A stretch of DNA of 64,000 bases, taken from the NCBI GenBank assembly GCA_030267565.1, contig BRXU01000007.1:1054001-1118000 (forward strand), read 5' to 3'. A program made the position numbers and the translations under genes. The stretch is from Pleodorina starrii (Eukaryota; Chlorophyta; Chlorophyceae; Chlamydomonadales; Volvocaceae). The notes beneath the pieces are model-generated. The model worked only from the letters and a program-made list of their open reading frames with translations. It was not told where the DNA came from and made no database searches. Shown here piece after piece: positions 54,160-64,000 of this stretch; within the stretch, counting starts at the first letter, position 1, and each line of letters opens with the position of its first letter.

Positions 54160-56960
54160 GTTCGGTCGCTTTCGCAAGGTCTCTATCCATGCATCCCAAA
54201 GGCTCCGTAAGCGACATGCCTCAAGCCCACAATTGTACCAACGAATAACACGCGCGAGAGGTAACAGCAGGTAATAGAAAGCAAGGACCGACCGACAGCC
54301 TTGACAACGGCCACTCACCAGAGGTAACCCTGAGCAATGAATGTCTCTGAGATTTGCTTTGTTTCCAGGCTATAAAAATTTGGCAGTTCCCACTGGGGTA
54401 TCAGGCCGATTGGGGCGACAGTTAGAGCTGGACTCGACCGCTCGGCAACTGAAACACGGGCTTTACCTCGTAAGTGTCGGAAGCCTCCGGGCACTGCCTC
54501 ACGCGAGTTGTGGTCATATTGGAGAACAAGCTTTGCGGGTTGCGACCAAGGTGCGTTTGCAGCTTTACTGCAGGGTGCTTTAAGGGACCTAGCAAAATTG
54601 GCATAAACCGGATGCTACAAAACCAAACCGGGAGCTAAACAAAGCAACAGCTAAACGCTCATCACGACGAGGACGTGTGATGAAGACAGAAAGCAATACT
54701 GCTCTGTGCTGTCGCGTGGTTGCCGTACAAGACCGACAGCCCAGCTCGCCGCTGGGTCCAGAGGGTACTCACGGGGGTCGATGGGTCGCTGGGTCCTAGC
54801 CCTGAAGTGGATTTTTCCACGCGATGTCCGTGGCTCAAGCTTGTGTTATAGGATCAGCCCGTGCCACTCTCGACACATTCAGCCCTCCATCAATACAGCG
54901 GTGCCGGCAATTTTATCATTATTATTGCGAGCTTTACCAGTAGGGGGGGGGGCAAGGACACAACTGAAGAGCCGTACTATCCCAGCTGTTCGTCCCACAC
55001 CAGGGCCCCCGCACACCTCCGCCCCACAACTTCAATCGCCCTACAAAAACCTGTGCAGCGACCAAGTCCGCGGAAGCATGCGTCCATTGGGCTCCATCGA
55101 CTCGACCTGAACACAGCCCAGAGGCACCTCACACCCTGCTTCACAACCCCGCACGCAATCCCTCCTACCACCTGACGACCCTTCACTGCCACGCAAGAAC
55201 TGGGCACCGCATGTTTCCCACCATGCAAAAGGGGGTAGGTGGCAAAAGCTCGTTCCACTCACTTGCTCCTTGCTGGCCTTGCGGCACACGCGCGGGAGGG
55301 GAAGCCTGGCAGCAGCATGCGCCACTGCAACCCACCGTTTGAAACTGGAGACGTCGCGTCGGGAACCAGGGACGAGGTTGCAGACGACCGGCGCGACGAC
55401 GTGCTACCCCCTGCTGCTTGCAACCGCGCGGATTGTGGTTGGTCACTAATGCCGGGGGCACCCATACAGGTAAGGCCCCGACTTGCTGGCCACTAGAGCA
55501 TTCTCGCCGCCGTCTCCAACGAAATCACACACACCATCCGCCGGCCGCCGGGAGCGAATTCCTCTGTCCATTATTGCAGCGCACCCAGCAACACCCGCCC
55601 AGCGCCGAACCACGTGCCGAAAAGCCTTGCGTCTGTGAGGCCCACGTCGCCGCAGCTCGCAAACCCTTGCTTCCACGCGCAGCACCATCATCGAAGGACC
55701 CACACGCTTGGAGGCCGTTGAGTGGAGTTCTAACAAACGGCCCGTCGTTCAGTGCAACGAGCCCCCCTACATGCGTGTGTCCGCGCATGTCCTAATAACC
55801 TGCCTCACGCGGCGACCACCGCATCCACGCGCATGCGAATACCGTATCCAGTAACATCGGCTTCATCCTGCCCCCCCTCCCAAACCGCACATCATTACGA
55901 AATTACCCAGCGTTAATGTGCAATGCAGGCAGCATCGCACAAGCACAGCGTAGCCCACAAGAAAGGACGTATAACCGCCACATGGTGCGGGGAACCAGCA
56001 CGCGCACGCCACACATAATTAGCTCACGCCCAATGCTGCTGCGATGCTGCTCACGGCTTCGACCGCCCCAGTGAAATCATGCACAGGCGCGCCATGAGCT
56101 TGGGGTTTTGCTCCGCCAGCGTCGCCATTGCGCTTTCACTGACGTTCTTGATGTGAGTCTTCAGGTAAGCCTCCTGCAGCGACTTGGACAACTTGCTCGA
56201 GCCGCGCCGCTCCGCCCACAGCATGTCATCTACTATGCTCTCCGGCCCCGTGCCGTTCAGGATGCAGTCCTCCAGCTCGACAAGCGCGTCCGTCAGCCGC
56301 AGCCTGTCCGCGAGCTCCGCCGCGGGTTTCAGCAGCGCCTGGGGGCAGCTGTCCAGGACGCCGCCGTAGATGAAGCGCAGCAGCAGCTGCAGCGCGTCCG
56401 GGTCGGTGTCGGGCATTGCCACCTGTTTGGAAGTGCTGTCGTCGAAGCCGCTCGCGAACATGGTCTTGAAGAACTCGCAGCGGGCGGCCAGGATGGCGCG
56501 GTGCACGGGGAAGGAGCGGCCGCCGGCGGTGAGGGTGAGGTCAGAGGCGGGGCCGGGGTCCTGCAGCAGAGTCAGGAGGTCGGTCGTGACGCTGGAGGCT
56601 GCCTTGCACTTCTTGGTGAGAGGAGCCACATCGCTCTCTGTCAAGAGCTTCTTGTTTTTGACCTTGACCTCCACGCGGATCACCATGGCCCCGTCCGCCC
56701 GCAGGAAGCCCTTGGCGACCGTCGCGTCCTCCAGCGGCAGCATCTCCGGAAAGCCCCAGCCGCTCTTCTCCCGGGTGAAGCTATGGGTGCTACCTGATTG
56801 CACCGCCGCCACAGCCGCCACAGAAAGCACAGTCATTGCAGAGCACATCGGGGAGGGGGCTAGGAGTTGCAGCTGCACTGGGCCTGTCAGTCGGCTGGGA
56901 CCAGCACAAGACCATGACCCCAAACGCCCCTCTTTACGGTACATTCAGGGCTGCACTTAC
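54160..56960. repeat. Segmental duplication, copy A
   Basis: This stretch is collinear with 61075 to the window end. Shared landmarks are the frame-disrupted MATH exon (54319–54517 and 61226–61424), the block at 55239–55496 (62279–62536, differing at only a few bases), and the last exon of a MATH-BTB gene (56051–56793 and 63115–63857, both 743 bases). Differences include a 108-base segment missing from copy A (54929 against 61775–61882) and a roughly 20-base segment present only in copy B near 62602. Confidence 0.92.
54319..54517 (-). pseudogene. Orphan first exon of a MATH-BTB gene
   Basis: Minus-strand remnant matching exon 1 of the 59825–61424 gene over the same 199 bases. From an ATG at 54517 it reads through SDTYEVKP, then needs a frame change to continue as IGLIPQWELPNFYS and ETFIAQGYLW, ending at a good donor (TG/GTGAGT). 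The other MATH and BTB exons are missing downstream: the sequence runs straight into TMEM14 3' flanking DNA near 54160. It is therefore a deletion remnant. Confidence 0.8.
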
Positions 56961-57580
56961 TCCAGCTAAGAGATAACGCCGGCTGCTTGTGGTTCACGAT
57001 TGTCAACGTGAACGTGGCGGTTGGTAACCGGTCCGTTGGCGTCAAAGACGCTGCCGGGTACTCAAGGAACAGGGAAACGTGTGTCGGCAAAATCGTATTT
57101 GACTTGGGGTAACACTGCAATCGCCTGCAGCATTGCAGAGAGGGCAGCATAGGGACCCGTGAGGCCATTCTCCCCTGGGCGCTCCATCTGTCGATACACG
57201 GCAGGTCCGAGCATGCCACACGGAGAACCCTTGCAGGAACCCGCAACACCAAGGCTTCTTAAAACCGTGGGTGACGTTCTCTTAAAACACAACAATCACA
57301 AGGCTGAGCATAGGCCCCAAATAGTTCCGCGTCTGAAGGGCGTGTGGGGCCAGACGCGCAGGCTGATTACGTAAGCCTCTACTCACCAAAAGTACGCGTC
57401 CGCCGCGAACGGGTCTGAAACTAGACAGCCATCCATGCTTACAAAATTCCGTATTTCCCACTGCATTTGTCCAGGCTCAATTATAAAAACAGCTGCAAAG
57501 TTGTTTGAAACCGTGCACTGAGATTTTACCTCATACGTGCGGTCGGCATCTGCGCCACGCTTCCCGGCCATACAGCTCAT
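56051..57580 (-). CDS. MATH-BTB (SPOP-like) protein, copy 1
   Basis: MATH-BTB proteins are substrate adaptors for Cullin-3 ubiquitin ligases: MATH binds the substrate and BTB binds CUL3. Three exons on the minus strand, 57580–57387, 57124–56961 and 56793–56051, join in phase and give 366 aa. MATH covers residues about 17–168 (RTYEVKSQCTVSNNFAAVFI, MQWEIRNF, WRLQCYPKSNTILPTHVSLF, GWGFPEMLPLEDATV). BTB starts near residue 203 (SDLTLTAGGRSFPVHRAIL, then FFKTMFASGFDDS and LLLRFIYGGVLDSC). A BACK-like helical region follows (LKPAAELADRLRLTDALVEL). It is the only complete, intact MATH-BTB gene of the three in the array. The in-frame open reading upstream of exon 3 is intronic; the acceptor CAATCAG/GT restores the MATH strand GSTHSFTREKSGWGF. 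Confidence 0.9.
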
Positions 57581-58179
57581 TTTGTAAATCTATGCGGGAG
57601 CGGTAAAAGCAAAGAAGTGGCAATTGGCGCTTACGTCGCAAGTTTCAGATGTGAATGCTCGAAATTTGTAACTTATGATAAAGTGCAGGATTGAACAGAA
57701 GTAAGAAGCATTGCAGTGAAAGTCAGGAAGTAAACGAAATCATACGCTCCCTGACCAACGCGTTGGCGCCGCAACACACGCACGTCCCGTACGGCCCGAC
57801 ACCGACTATACGTGCCTAATCTGTCCCTGGAACAGCTCCAGGGGCCCTGCCTTGCTGAGTCGTTCCTTCCTCTGTGCCGGCTGGGGGCTGGGGGGCCTTC
57901 TGTCATTAATTCTGTTGTGTGGGCTCTGTTGTGTATGTCGGCTAGGGCCTAGTGGGCCCAGGTGGGCCTGGTGGCAGTGAAGGCTTGGTGCTGGTGGGCC
58001 GGCACACGAAACTTCATATTGTTCGGGCGTAGCCCGAGCGCAGAGCCTGCCATAGAGCCTGCCGTACTTCGGTGGAGCCTGCCGTATTTGGGTTCCATTC
58101 ACCGGGCCTGTCGAGGATCGGGCCCCTTGTCGGGGTACCTGAACCCCGTGCACCTCCATCAACCGCTGAAGGGCAGACA

Positions 58180-58740
58180 GGCCGGACCCACATCGCCACA
58201 TCGCGCTCGATCCCGACTGCCTGCTGCCCGCTTCACTCCACCGGGCCTGTCATCGGCTCACCCGGGCACACCCTCCACCCGCCCGCTGCTCCTGGCTCCT
58301 GAAACGAATGCCCGTCGCTGGTCTCTTTCTAGCTGCCTACCTAACCCCCCACCTGCCTTCGCCTCTGTTCGCCCCTACCTCCTCTTGTATATAAAACCCT
58401 AAACTGAAAATGTCCTTTCCAAAACCCGGTAAACCGATAACAGCGCTGTGCATGCTGCTTGGCGTCGTGATGGCGAGCCGCTACAACAACAGCAAGAAGT
58501 TCTTCATTCCCGGCGGGCCTGGTGGCGCTGTCCCTGGCCGTGGGCTTCGTGGTAGTAGGGGAGGAACGGAACGGGGGGAGGGACGGGGCCGGGCCGGATG
58601 GCCGCCCCCGGGTCGGTGGGGCGCCACGCAGGCAGCAAGCGGTGTTGCTGGTCCCACGCTCCCGCGGGAAGGCAGGCAAGTCGCGTGTGGTGCTGGCGGA
58701 AGTGGCCCTTTGCCGCCTTCCGCGAGCACATATGTCGTGG
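58180..58740 (+). pseudogene. Broken copy of TMEM14 last exon and flanks
   Basis: Matches about 53330–54150 in order: the intron sequence CGCTCGATCCCGACTGCCTG, the AAACCCTAAAC motif, an intact acceptor (AACAG at 58444), then the exon (ALCMLLGVVMASRYNNSKKF), then 3' flank (GGTCGGTGGGGCGCCACG). After AAGTTCTTC a four-base insertion (ATTC) shifts the frame, about nine bases are missing further on, and the normal stop is lost. The first two TMEM14 exons are absent upstream, so this cannot encode a TMEM14 protein. Confidence 0.88.
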
Positions 58741-58942
58741 ATGTGTTGGGGAGGCGCCTTGGGGATCCGGTCGATCGAGCGTCGCAGGGTTGGAGCTGGT
58801 TGCGGGCATCCAGGAACAAAGCGGAGGATTCAAATAGACACGATTGAAAGGTGCCATTGCCGGTTGGTACGACACCTTGGAGCGAGACCGTTCCCTGTCA
58901 CCCTGCTTGCCCACACTCCTATACCCAAATCGGCGCCTGGAC

Positions 58943-58975
58943 CCACGGAAGAGCATTAGAAATGCTCTTCCGTGG
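58943..58975. repeat. Perfect 15-bp hairpin with 3-base loop
   Basis: CCACGGAAGAGCATT (58943–58957), loop AGA, then the exact reverse complement (58961–58975). It lies between the TMEM14 remnant and the second MATH-BTB gene. Confidence 0.9.
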
Positions 58976-59824
58976 TAAGTTAAACCAAACCAAAACAGAA
59001 CAAAGCTTTAAATTCGTCGGCCATGCATACATACTCCTGTAGCCGTCGGAGTCCTGCGTATACCGCAGCAAGTCCGTCCAGGCCGTCTCTTTTGGCGACG
59101 GCAATTCCGAGCGAGACACCCTGCGTCTTGATTGCATAACCGCCACCCGTAGTTGCACGACATGCAACCCCCGCCCCAATCGAACTAGCGTATCTATAAA
59201 ACTAGCGTATCTATCAAAGCCAGATCATATGCTCCCTGGCTTCCTGCGCACCATGGAGAACTGCGACCTGGCTGGCACGGCATTGCCGCGATGTGTACCT
59301 GATCAAAGGCGACCGGCACAGAACACAATGTATGCCCTGCACGTGTCTTCCAGCTGCAGCCAACCACGGAACGCAAGCAAGCGCGTCACGACGACGTGGG
59401 TTGGCTGCCTCCGACTACTGGCCCTGCAGCATCACCCGCCGCGGCGGTACGTATGTACGGTATCAGTCACCCGCTTAGAGCGTGAATCTGTGTAGGGTCT
59501 GTCAGGCAAAGCAACGCAACATCAGGCCCCAATATGCGATATTCATTGAGCAGTATCCCCGTGGCTGCGGAAAAGAAGCCGTGTGCAGAGTGCAGTGTGT
59601 ACGTCTAGAAGGCAGCTACGGTGAGATAGGCACTAAGGGCCTCCCGACCAAACCCCACATGCCCGCCGCCTTCACCCCCGTCCGTTTGCCGTGGGCAAGG
59701 GGCTCGTTCCGTCCCATGTGACCCACCACAAAGTGCGACCGCCGGGGTCCGGTTAGTTAGTTGGTTGGTCGGGATGGTGGTTCGGATGCGCTATTTTTAT
59801 GCGTAAGCAGCCCTTCAGGGCACT
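58976..59824. other. Spacer downstream of MATH-BTB copy 2
   Basis: About 850 bases without a supportable gene. It should include the 3' UTR of the minus-strand MATH-BTB copy 2. Confidence 0.4.
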
Positions 59825-61424
59825 TCACTGCAGCGCCGCGCTCTCCCGGATCCGGGCCACGGCTGCACCGAGTAGTCTCGCCGCCAGCTTGGGGCTGCGC
59901 TCCGCCAGCAGCATGAGAGCGTCCTCGTCCGCGTCCTTGGCATGTGCCTGCAGATAGTCCCCCTGCAGCGCTTTATTCAGCGCCTCGGAGCCGTGCACCT
60001 CCGCCCACAACATGTCATTGACGATGCTGTCCGGGCTAGCGCTGCTAAGAATGCAGTCCTCCAGCTCGGCAAGCGCGTCCATCAGCCGCAGCCTATTAGC
60101 AAGCTCCGCGGCGGGCTCCAGCAGCGCCTGGGGGCAGCTATCCAGGACGCCGCCGTAGATGAAGCGCAGCAGCAGCTGCAGCGCGTCCGGGTCGGTGTCG
60201 GGCATCGGCAGCTCGCGCGTGGCGCCGTCGTCGAAGCCGCTCGCGAACATGGTCTTGAAGAACTCGCAGCGGGCGGCCAGGATGGCGCGGTGCACGGGGA
60301 AGGAGCGGCCACCGGCGGTGAGGGTGAGGTCGGAGGCGGGGCCGGGGTCCTGCAGCAGGGTCAGGAGGTCGGTCGTGACGCTGGAGGCTGCCTTGCGCTT
60401 CTTGGCCAGAGGAGCCACCTCGCTCTCTGTCAAGCGCTTCTTGTCTTTGACCTTGATCTCCACGCGCACCACCATGGCCCCGTCGTAACGCAGGAAGCCC
60501 TTGGCGATCGTCACGTCCTCCAGCGGCAGCATGTCCCTGAAGCCCCAGCCCACCTGGGCCATTGTGAAGTGGTTGCTGGTGCCTGGGAAGACATACAAGC
60601 AGCAGGGGCTTTATAAGAGTTCAGCGGCAAAGCACGGGACCGGAGTAACTGTAGGAACTAGGAAGCAAGCGCACGCCGTCAGACCGAAGGTGGCTTCTTG
60701 TCTATGTGGGCTTCAACTCTACTGACCAGGGTCAACCAAAGCCCTGTCCGCGCCCCCCCCCCCGCCCCCCGCGCAAGCTCACAGGCAACGCGCGTCCATG
60801 CATCAGCAGCAGCATCCGATATCGATTAGGCCCACGCGCCTTGCTCGAACGCAGTACCCACCTTTGCTGCGATGCAATTCTCGACGCTTGTGATTAACCA
60901 CCGTCAGCGTAAAGTCAACGTCGGGAAGCCGCTCAGATAATGTAGTCGGTGTGTTTCGTGCTGCCGGGTACTCCAGGAATATTGATACCTGCTTGGAGGG
61001 CTGCTTATTTTGCTTTGGATGGCAACCGAGTCGCCTGCATGCGCAGCCAAGAAACGCAGAACGAACACAGTACCGGTTCTTCGGTCGCTTTCGTCAGGTC
61101 TCTATCCATCCATCTCAAAGGTTCCGTAAGCGACATGCCTCAACCCCACAACGAGTGCCACGCGCGAGAGGTAACAGCAGGTAATAGAAAGGAAGGACCA
61201 ACCGACAGTGACAACGGCCACTCACCAGAGGTAACCCTGAGCTATGAATGTCTCTGAGATTTGCTTTGTGTCCAGGCTAAGAAAGTTTTGCAGTTCCCAC
61301 TGGGGTATCAGGCCGATTGGGGCGACAGTTAGAGCTGGACTCGACCGCTCGGCAACTGAAACACGGGCTTTACCTCGTAAGTGTCGGAAGCCTCCGGGCA
61401 CTGCCTCACGCGAGTTGTGGTCAT
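59825..61424 (-). CDS. MATH-BTB protein, copy 2 (first exon frame-disrupted)
   Basis: Minus strand. Exon 3 (60582–59825) and exon 2 (61034–60862) are intact and join in phase. They encode MATH strands (WRLGCHPKQNKQPSKQVSIF, VDFTLTVVNHKRRELH, GWGFRDMLPLEDVTIAKGF), a BTB domain (SDLTLTAGGRSFPVHRAIL) and a BACK-like tail ending RIRESAALQ. Exon 1 (61424–61226) should supply the first MATH strand. It starts MTTTRVRQCPEASDTYEVKP but runs to a stop in that frame, while the rest of the MATH strand (SVAERSSPALTVAPIGLIPQ, then WELQNFLSLDTKQISETF) continues in another frame. Alignment with copy 1 suggests a seven-base deletion just after TYEVK. The gene is therefore a pseudogene, or it uses another start or first exon. 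BTB residues differ from copy 1 (GATRELPMPD against STSKQVAMPD). Confidence 0.75.
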
Positions 61425-64000
61425 ATTGGAGAACAAGCTTTGCGGGTTGCGACCAAGGTGCGTTTGCAGCTTTACTGCAGGGTGGTTTACGGGACCTTGC
61501 AAAATTGGCATAAACCAGATGCTACATAATCAAACCGGGAGTTAGCTAAACGATCTCCACGTAAAGGACGTGTGATGAAGACAGAAAGCAACACTGCGTG
61601 GTTGCCGTACAAGACCGACAGCCCAGCTCGCCGCCGGATCTTTACACTGAAGTGGATTTTTCCACGCTATGTCTGTGGCTCAAGCTTGTGTTATAGGATC
61701 AGCCCGTGCCACTCTCGACACATTCAGCCCTCTATCAGTACAGCGGTGCCGGCAATTTCTATTACGGTATTGCGGGCCGCCTCCACCCCCTCCATATCCG
61801 GACTCGGATTATACCTGGGTATCCCATGCATTTTTCCCAAACATGACAGACACATCACACGTTTGGAGATGTACACATTGCGAGCTTTACCAGTATGGGG
61901 GGGGCAAGGACACAACTGAAGAGCCGTACAATCCCAGCTGTTCGTCCCACACCAGGGCTCCCGCACACCTCCGCCCCACGCAACAAGGACCGAACCCGTA
62001 ATCATTGGAAGGTAATCCCTAGTCTGAAACGCGAACTCTCAGGTGTATAACAACTGCAAACACCTTACAAAAACCTGTGCAGCGACCAAGTCCGCGACCA
62101 AGTCCGCGGACGCATGCCTCCATTATTGGGCTCCATCGACTCCACCTGAACACAAGCCCAGAGGCAGTTCACACCCTGCTTCACAACCCCGCACGCAATC
62201 CCTCCTACCTCCTGAGGACCCTTCACGGCCAAGCAACAACTGGGCACCGCATGTTTCCCACCATGCAAAAGGGGGTAGGTGGCAAAAGCTCGTTCCACTC
62301 ACTTGCTCCTTGCTGGCCTTGCGGCACACGCGCGGGCGGGGAAGCCTGGCAGCAGCATGCGCCACTGCAACCCACCGTTTAAGACTGGAGACGTCGCGTC
62401 GGGAACCAGGGACGAGGTTGCAGACGACCGGCGCGACGACGTGCTACCCCCTGCTGCTTGCAACCGCGCGGATTGTGGTTGGTCACTAATGCCGGGGGCA
62501 CCCATACAGGTAAGGCCCCGACTTGCTGGCCACTAGAGCATTCTCGCCGCCGTCTCCAACGAAATCACACACACCATCCGCCGGCCGCCGGGAGCGAATT
62601 GTACCCTCAAACCGATGTCCTCTGTCCATTATTGCAGCGCACCCAGCAACACCCGCCCAGCGCCGAACCACGTGCCACATAGCCTTCCTTCTGTGAGGCC
62701 CACGCCGCCGCAACTCGCAAACCCTTGCTTCCACGCGCAGCACCATCATCGAAGGACCCACACGCTTGGAGGCCGTTGAGTGGAGTTCTAACAAACGGCC
62801 CGTCGTTCAGTGCAACGAGCCCCCCTACATGCTTGCATCCGCGCATGTCCTAAAAACCTGCCTCCCGAGGCGACCACCGCATCCACACGCATGCGAATAC
62901 CGTATCCGGTAACATCAGCTTCATCCTGCCCCCCCTCCCCAAAACGCACATGATTACGAAATTACCCAACGCCAATGTACAATGCAGGCAGCATCACACA
63001 AGCACAGCGTAGCCCACAAGAAAGGACGTATAACCGCCACACGGCCCGGCCTTCTGAACCAGCACGCACACGCCATACGTACTTTGCTTACGTCCAATGC
63101 TGCTGCGATGCTGCTCACGGCTTCGACCGCCCCAGTGAAATTATGCACAGGCGCGCCATGAGCTTGGGGTTTTGCTCCGCCAGCGTCGCCAATGCGCTTT
63201 CACTGACTTTCTTCACGTGAGTCTTCAGGTAAGCCTCCTGCAGCGACTTGGACAACTTGCTCGAGCCGCGCCGCTCCGCCCACAGCATGTCATCTACTAT
63301 GCTCTCCGGCCCCGTGCCGTTCAGGATGCAGTCCTCCAGCTCGACAAGCGCGTCCGTCAGCCGCAGCCTGTCCGCGAGCTCCGCGGCGGGCTTCAGCAGC
63401 GCCTGGGGGCAGCTGTCCAGGACGCCGCCGTAGATGAAGCGCAGCAGCAGCTGCAGCGCGTCCGGGTCGGTGTCGGGCATTGCCACCTGTTTGGAAGTGC
63501 TGTCGTCGAAGCCGCTCGCGAACATGGTCTTGAAGAAGTCACAGCGGGCGGCCAGGATGGCGCGGTGCACGGGGATGGAGCGGCCACCAGCGGTGAGGGT
63601 GAGGTCAGAGGCGGGGCCGGGGTCCTGCAGCAGGGTCAGGAGGTCGGTCGTGACGCTGGAGGCTGCCTTGCACTTCTTGGCCAGAGAAGCCACCTCGCTG
63701 TCTGACAAGCGCTTCTTGTCTTTGACCTTGATCTCCACGCGCACCACCAGGGCCCCGTCCGCCCGCAGGAAGCCCTTGGCGACCGTCGCGTCCGTCAGCG
63801 GCAACATCTCCCTGAAGCCCCAGCCGTTGGCCTCCCGGGTGTAGGTACTGGTGCAACCTGATTGCACCGCCGCCACAGAAAGCACAGTCATTGCAGAGCA
63901 CATAGGGGAGGGGGCTAGGAGTTGCAGCTGCACTGGGCCTGCCGGCTGGGACCAGCACAAGACCATGACCCCCAAAGCCCCTTTTTACGGTACGGCTACA
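61075..64000. repeat. Segmental duplication, copy B
   Basis: Collinear with 54160–56960 (copy A) and continuing past the window end. It starts inside intron 1 of MATH-BTB copy 2 at the shared motif TTCGGTCGCTTTCG (54162 in copy A) and includes the frame-disrupted MATH exon, the spacer and the last exon of MATH-BTB copy 3. The spacer at 61425–63114 contains no gene I can support; open frames near 62279–62536 (plus) and 62299–62505 (minus) are shared with copy A, but changes between copies alter residues in both frames. Confidence 0.92.
63115..63857 (-). CDS. MATH-BTB protein, copy 3 (3' exon; gene runs off window)
   Basis: Minus-strand last exon, 63857–63115, 743 bases, the same length as in copy 1. 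The acceptor (CAATCAG/GT) opens the exon in the phase that gives CTSTYTREANGWGFREMLPL, the last MATH strand, followed by BTB (SDLTLTAGGRSIPVHRAIL, then FIYGGVLDSC) and a BACK-like tail ending in LGRSKP, identical to copy 1. Copy 1 and copy 3 are much closer to each other than to copy 2, consistent with the segmental duplication. The two upstream MATH exons would lie beyond 64000. Changes from copy 1 include RSIPVHR for RSFPVHR and CDFFKTM for CEFFKTM. Confidence 0.88.

Noticed and set aside
58943..58975. Reading the hairpin as a bacterial intrinsic terminator
   Set aside because: No T-run follows and the surroundings are clearly eukaryotic nuclear DNA.
1..64000. tRNA or rRNA genes
   Set aside because: No cloverleaf with conserved box sequences and no rRNA-like stretch was recognised on reading; a tRNAscan-SE or Infernal run would be decisive.

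Overview
This window looks like nuclear DNA of a chlorophyte green alga of the Chlamydomonas/Volvox type. Genes are intron-rich with GT–AG (once GC–AG) junctions. Coding exons are GC-rich with long Ala, Gly, Gln and Ser runs. Introns and spacers carry many microsatellites. Candidate TGTAA polyadenylation signals occur, and a Chlamydomonas-type telomere-like CCCTAAAA motif appears inside one intron. All gene models below were built by hand: exon edges were chosen so that splice sites are canonical and reading phase is kept through to the stop.

Layout. 1–795: 3' end of a formate/nitrite (NAR1-type) transporter. 3935–5409: two-exon protein with a ubiquitin-interacting-motif-like core. 6654–12324: golgin CASP, ten exons, 729 aa. 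15525–22375: 1570-aa secreted/membrane protein with two Cys-rich repeats, plant-type leucine-rich repeats, several membrane spans and a long low-complexity tail. 22376–26503: a 4-kb stretch without a supportable gene. 26504–26964 (minus): ISD11/LYRM4, the Fe–S cluster assembly partner of the cysteine desulfurase, in three small exons. 27185–27753: small Pro/Gln-rich protein divergent from ISD11. 29424–35174: calcium-dependent protein kinase, 13 exons, 625 aa, four EF hands. 36972–37565 (minus): NAA20, the NatB catalytic subunit. 38410–48872: giant low-complexity protein of about 2431 aa in nine exons, with extreme Lys/Glu/Asp/Ser tracts and one GC–AG intron. 50642–51346 (minus): small single-span membrane protein. 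52226–53732: TMEM14/FAX family protein.

54160–64000 is a recently rearranged array. It holds a complete MATH-BTB gene (56051–57580), a second MATH-BTB gene with a frame-disrupted first exon (59825–61424), a third running off the window end (63115 onward), an orphan MATH exon (54319–54517) and a broken copy of the TMEM14 last exon (58180–58740). A segment of about 2.8 kb is present twice, about 7 kb apart. The simplest history is duplication of a TMEM14–BTB–spacer–BTB unit, after which one copy lost the middle BTB body and the other lost most of TMEM14.

The genes do not form a pathway. They are housekeeping functions (Golgi tethering, Fe–S assembly, N-terminal acetylation, lipid-membrane TMEM14), signalling (CDPK), nitrogen uptake (NAR1 type), and lineage-specific proteins: the PAN-like/LRR membrane protein, the giant charged protein and the BTB array. 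The last three are where novelty is most likely.
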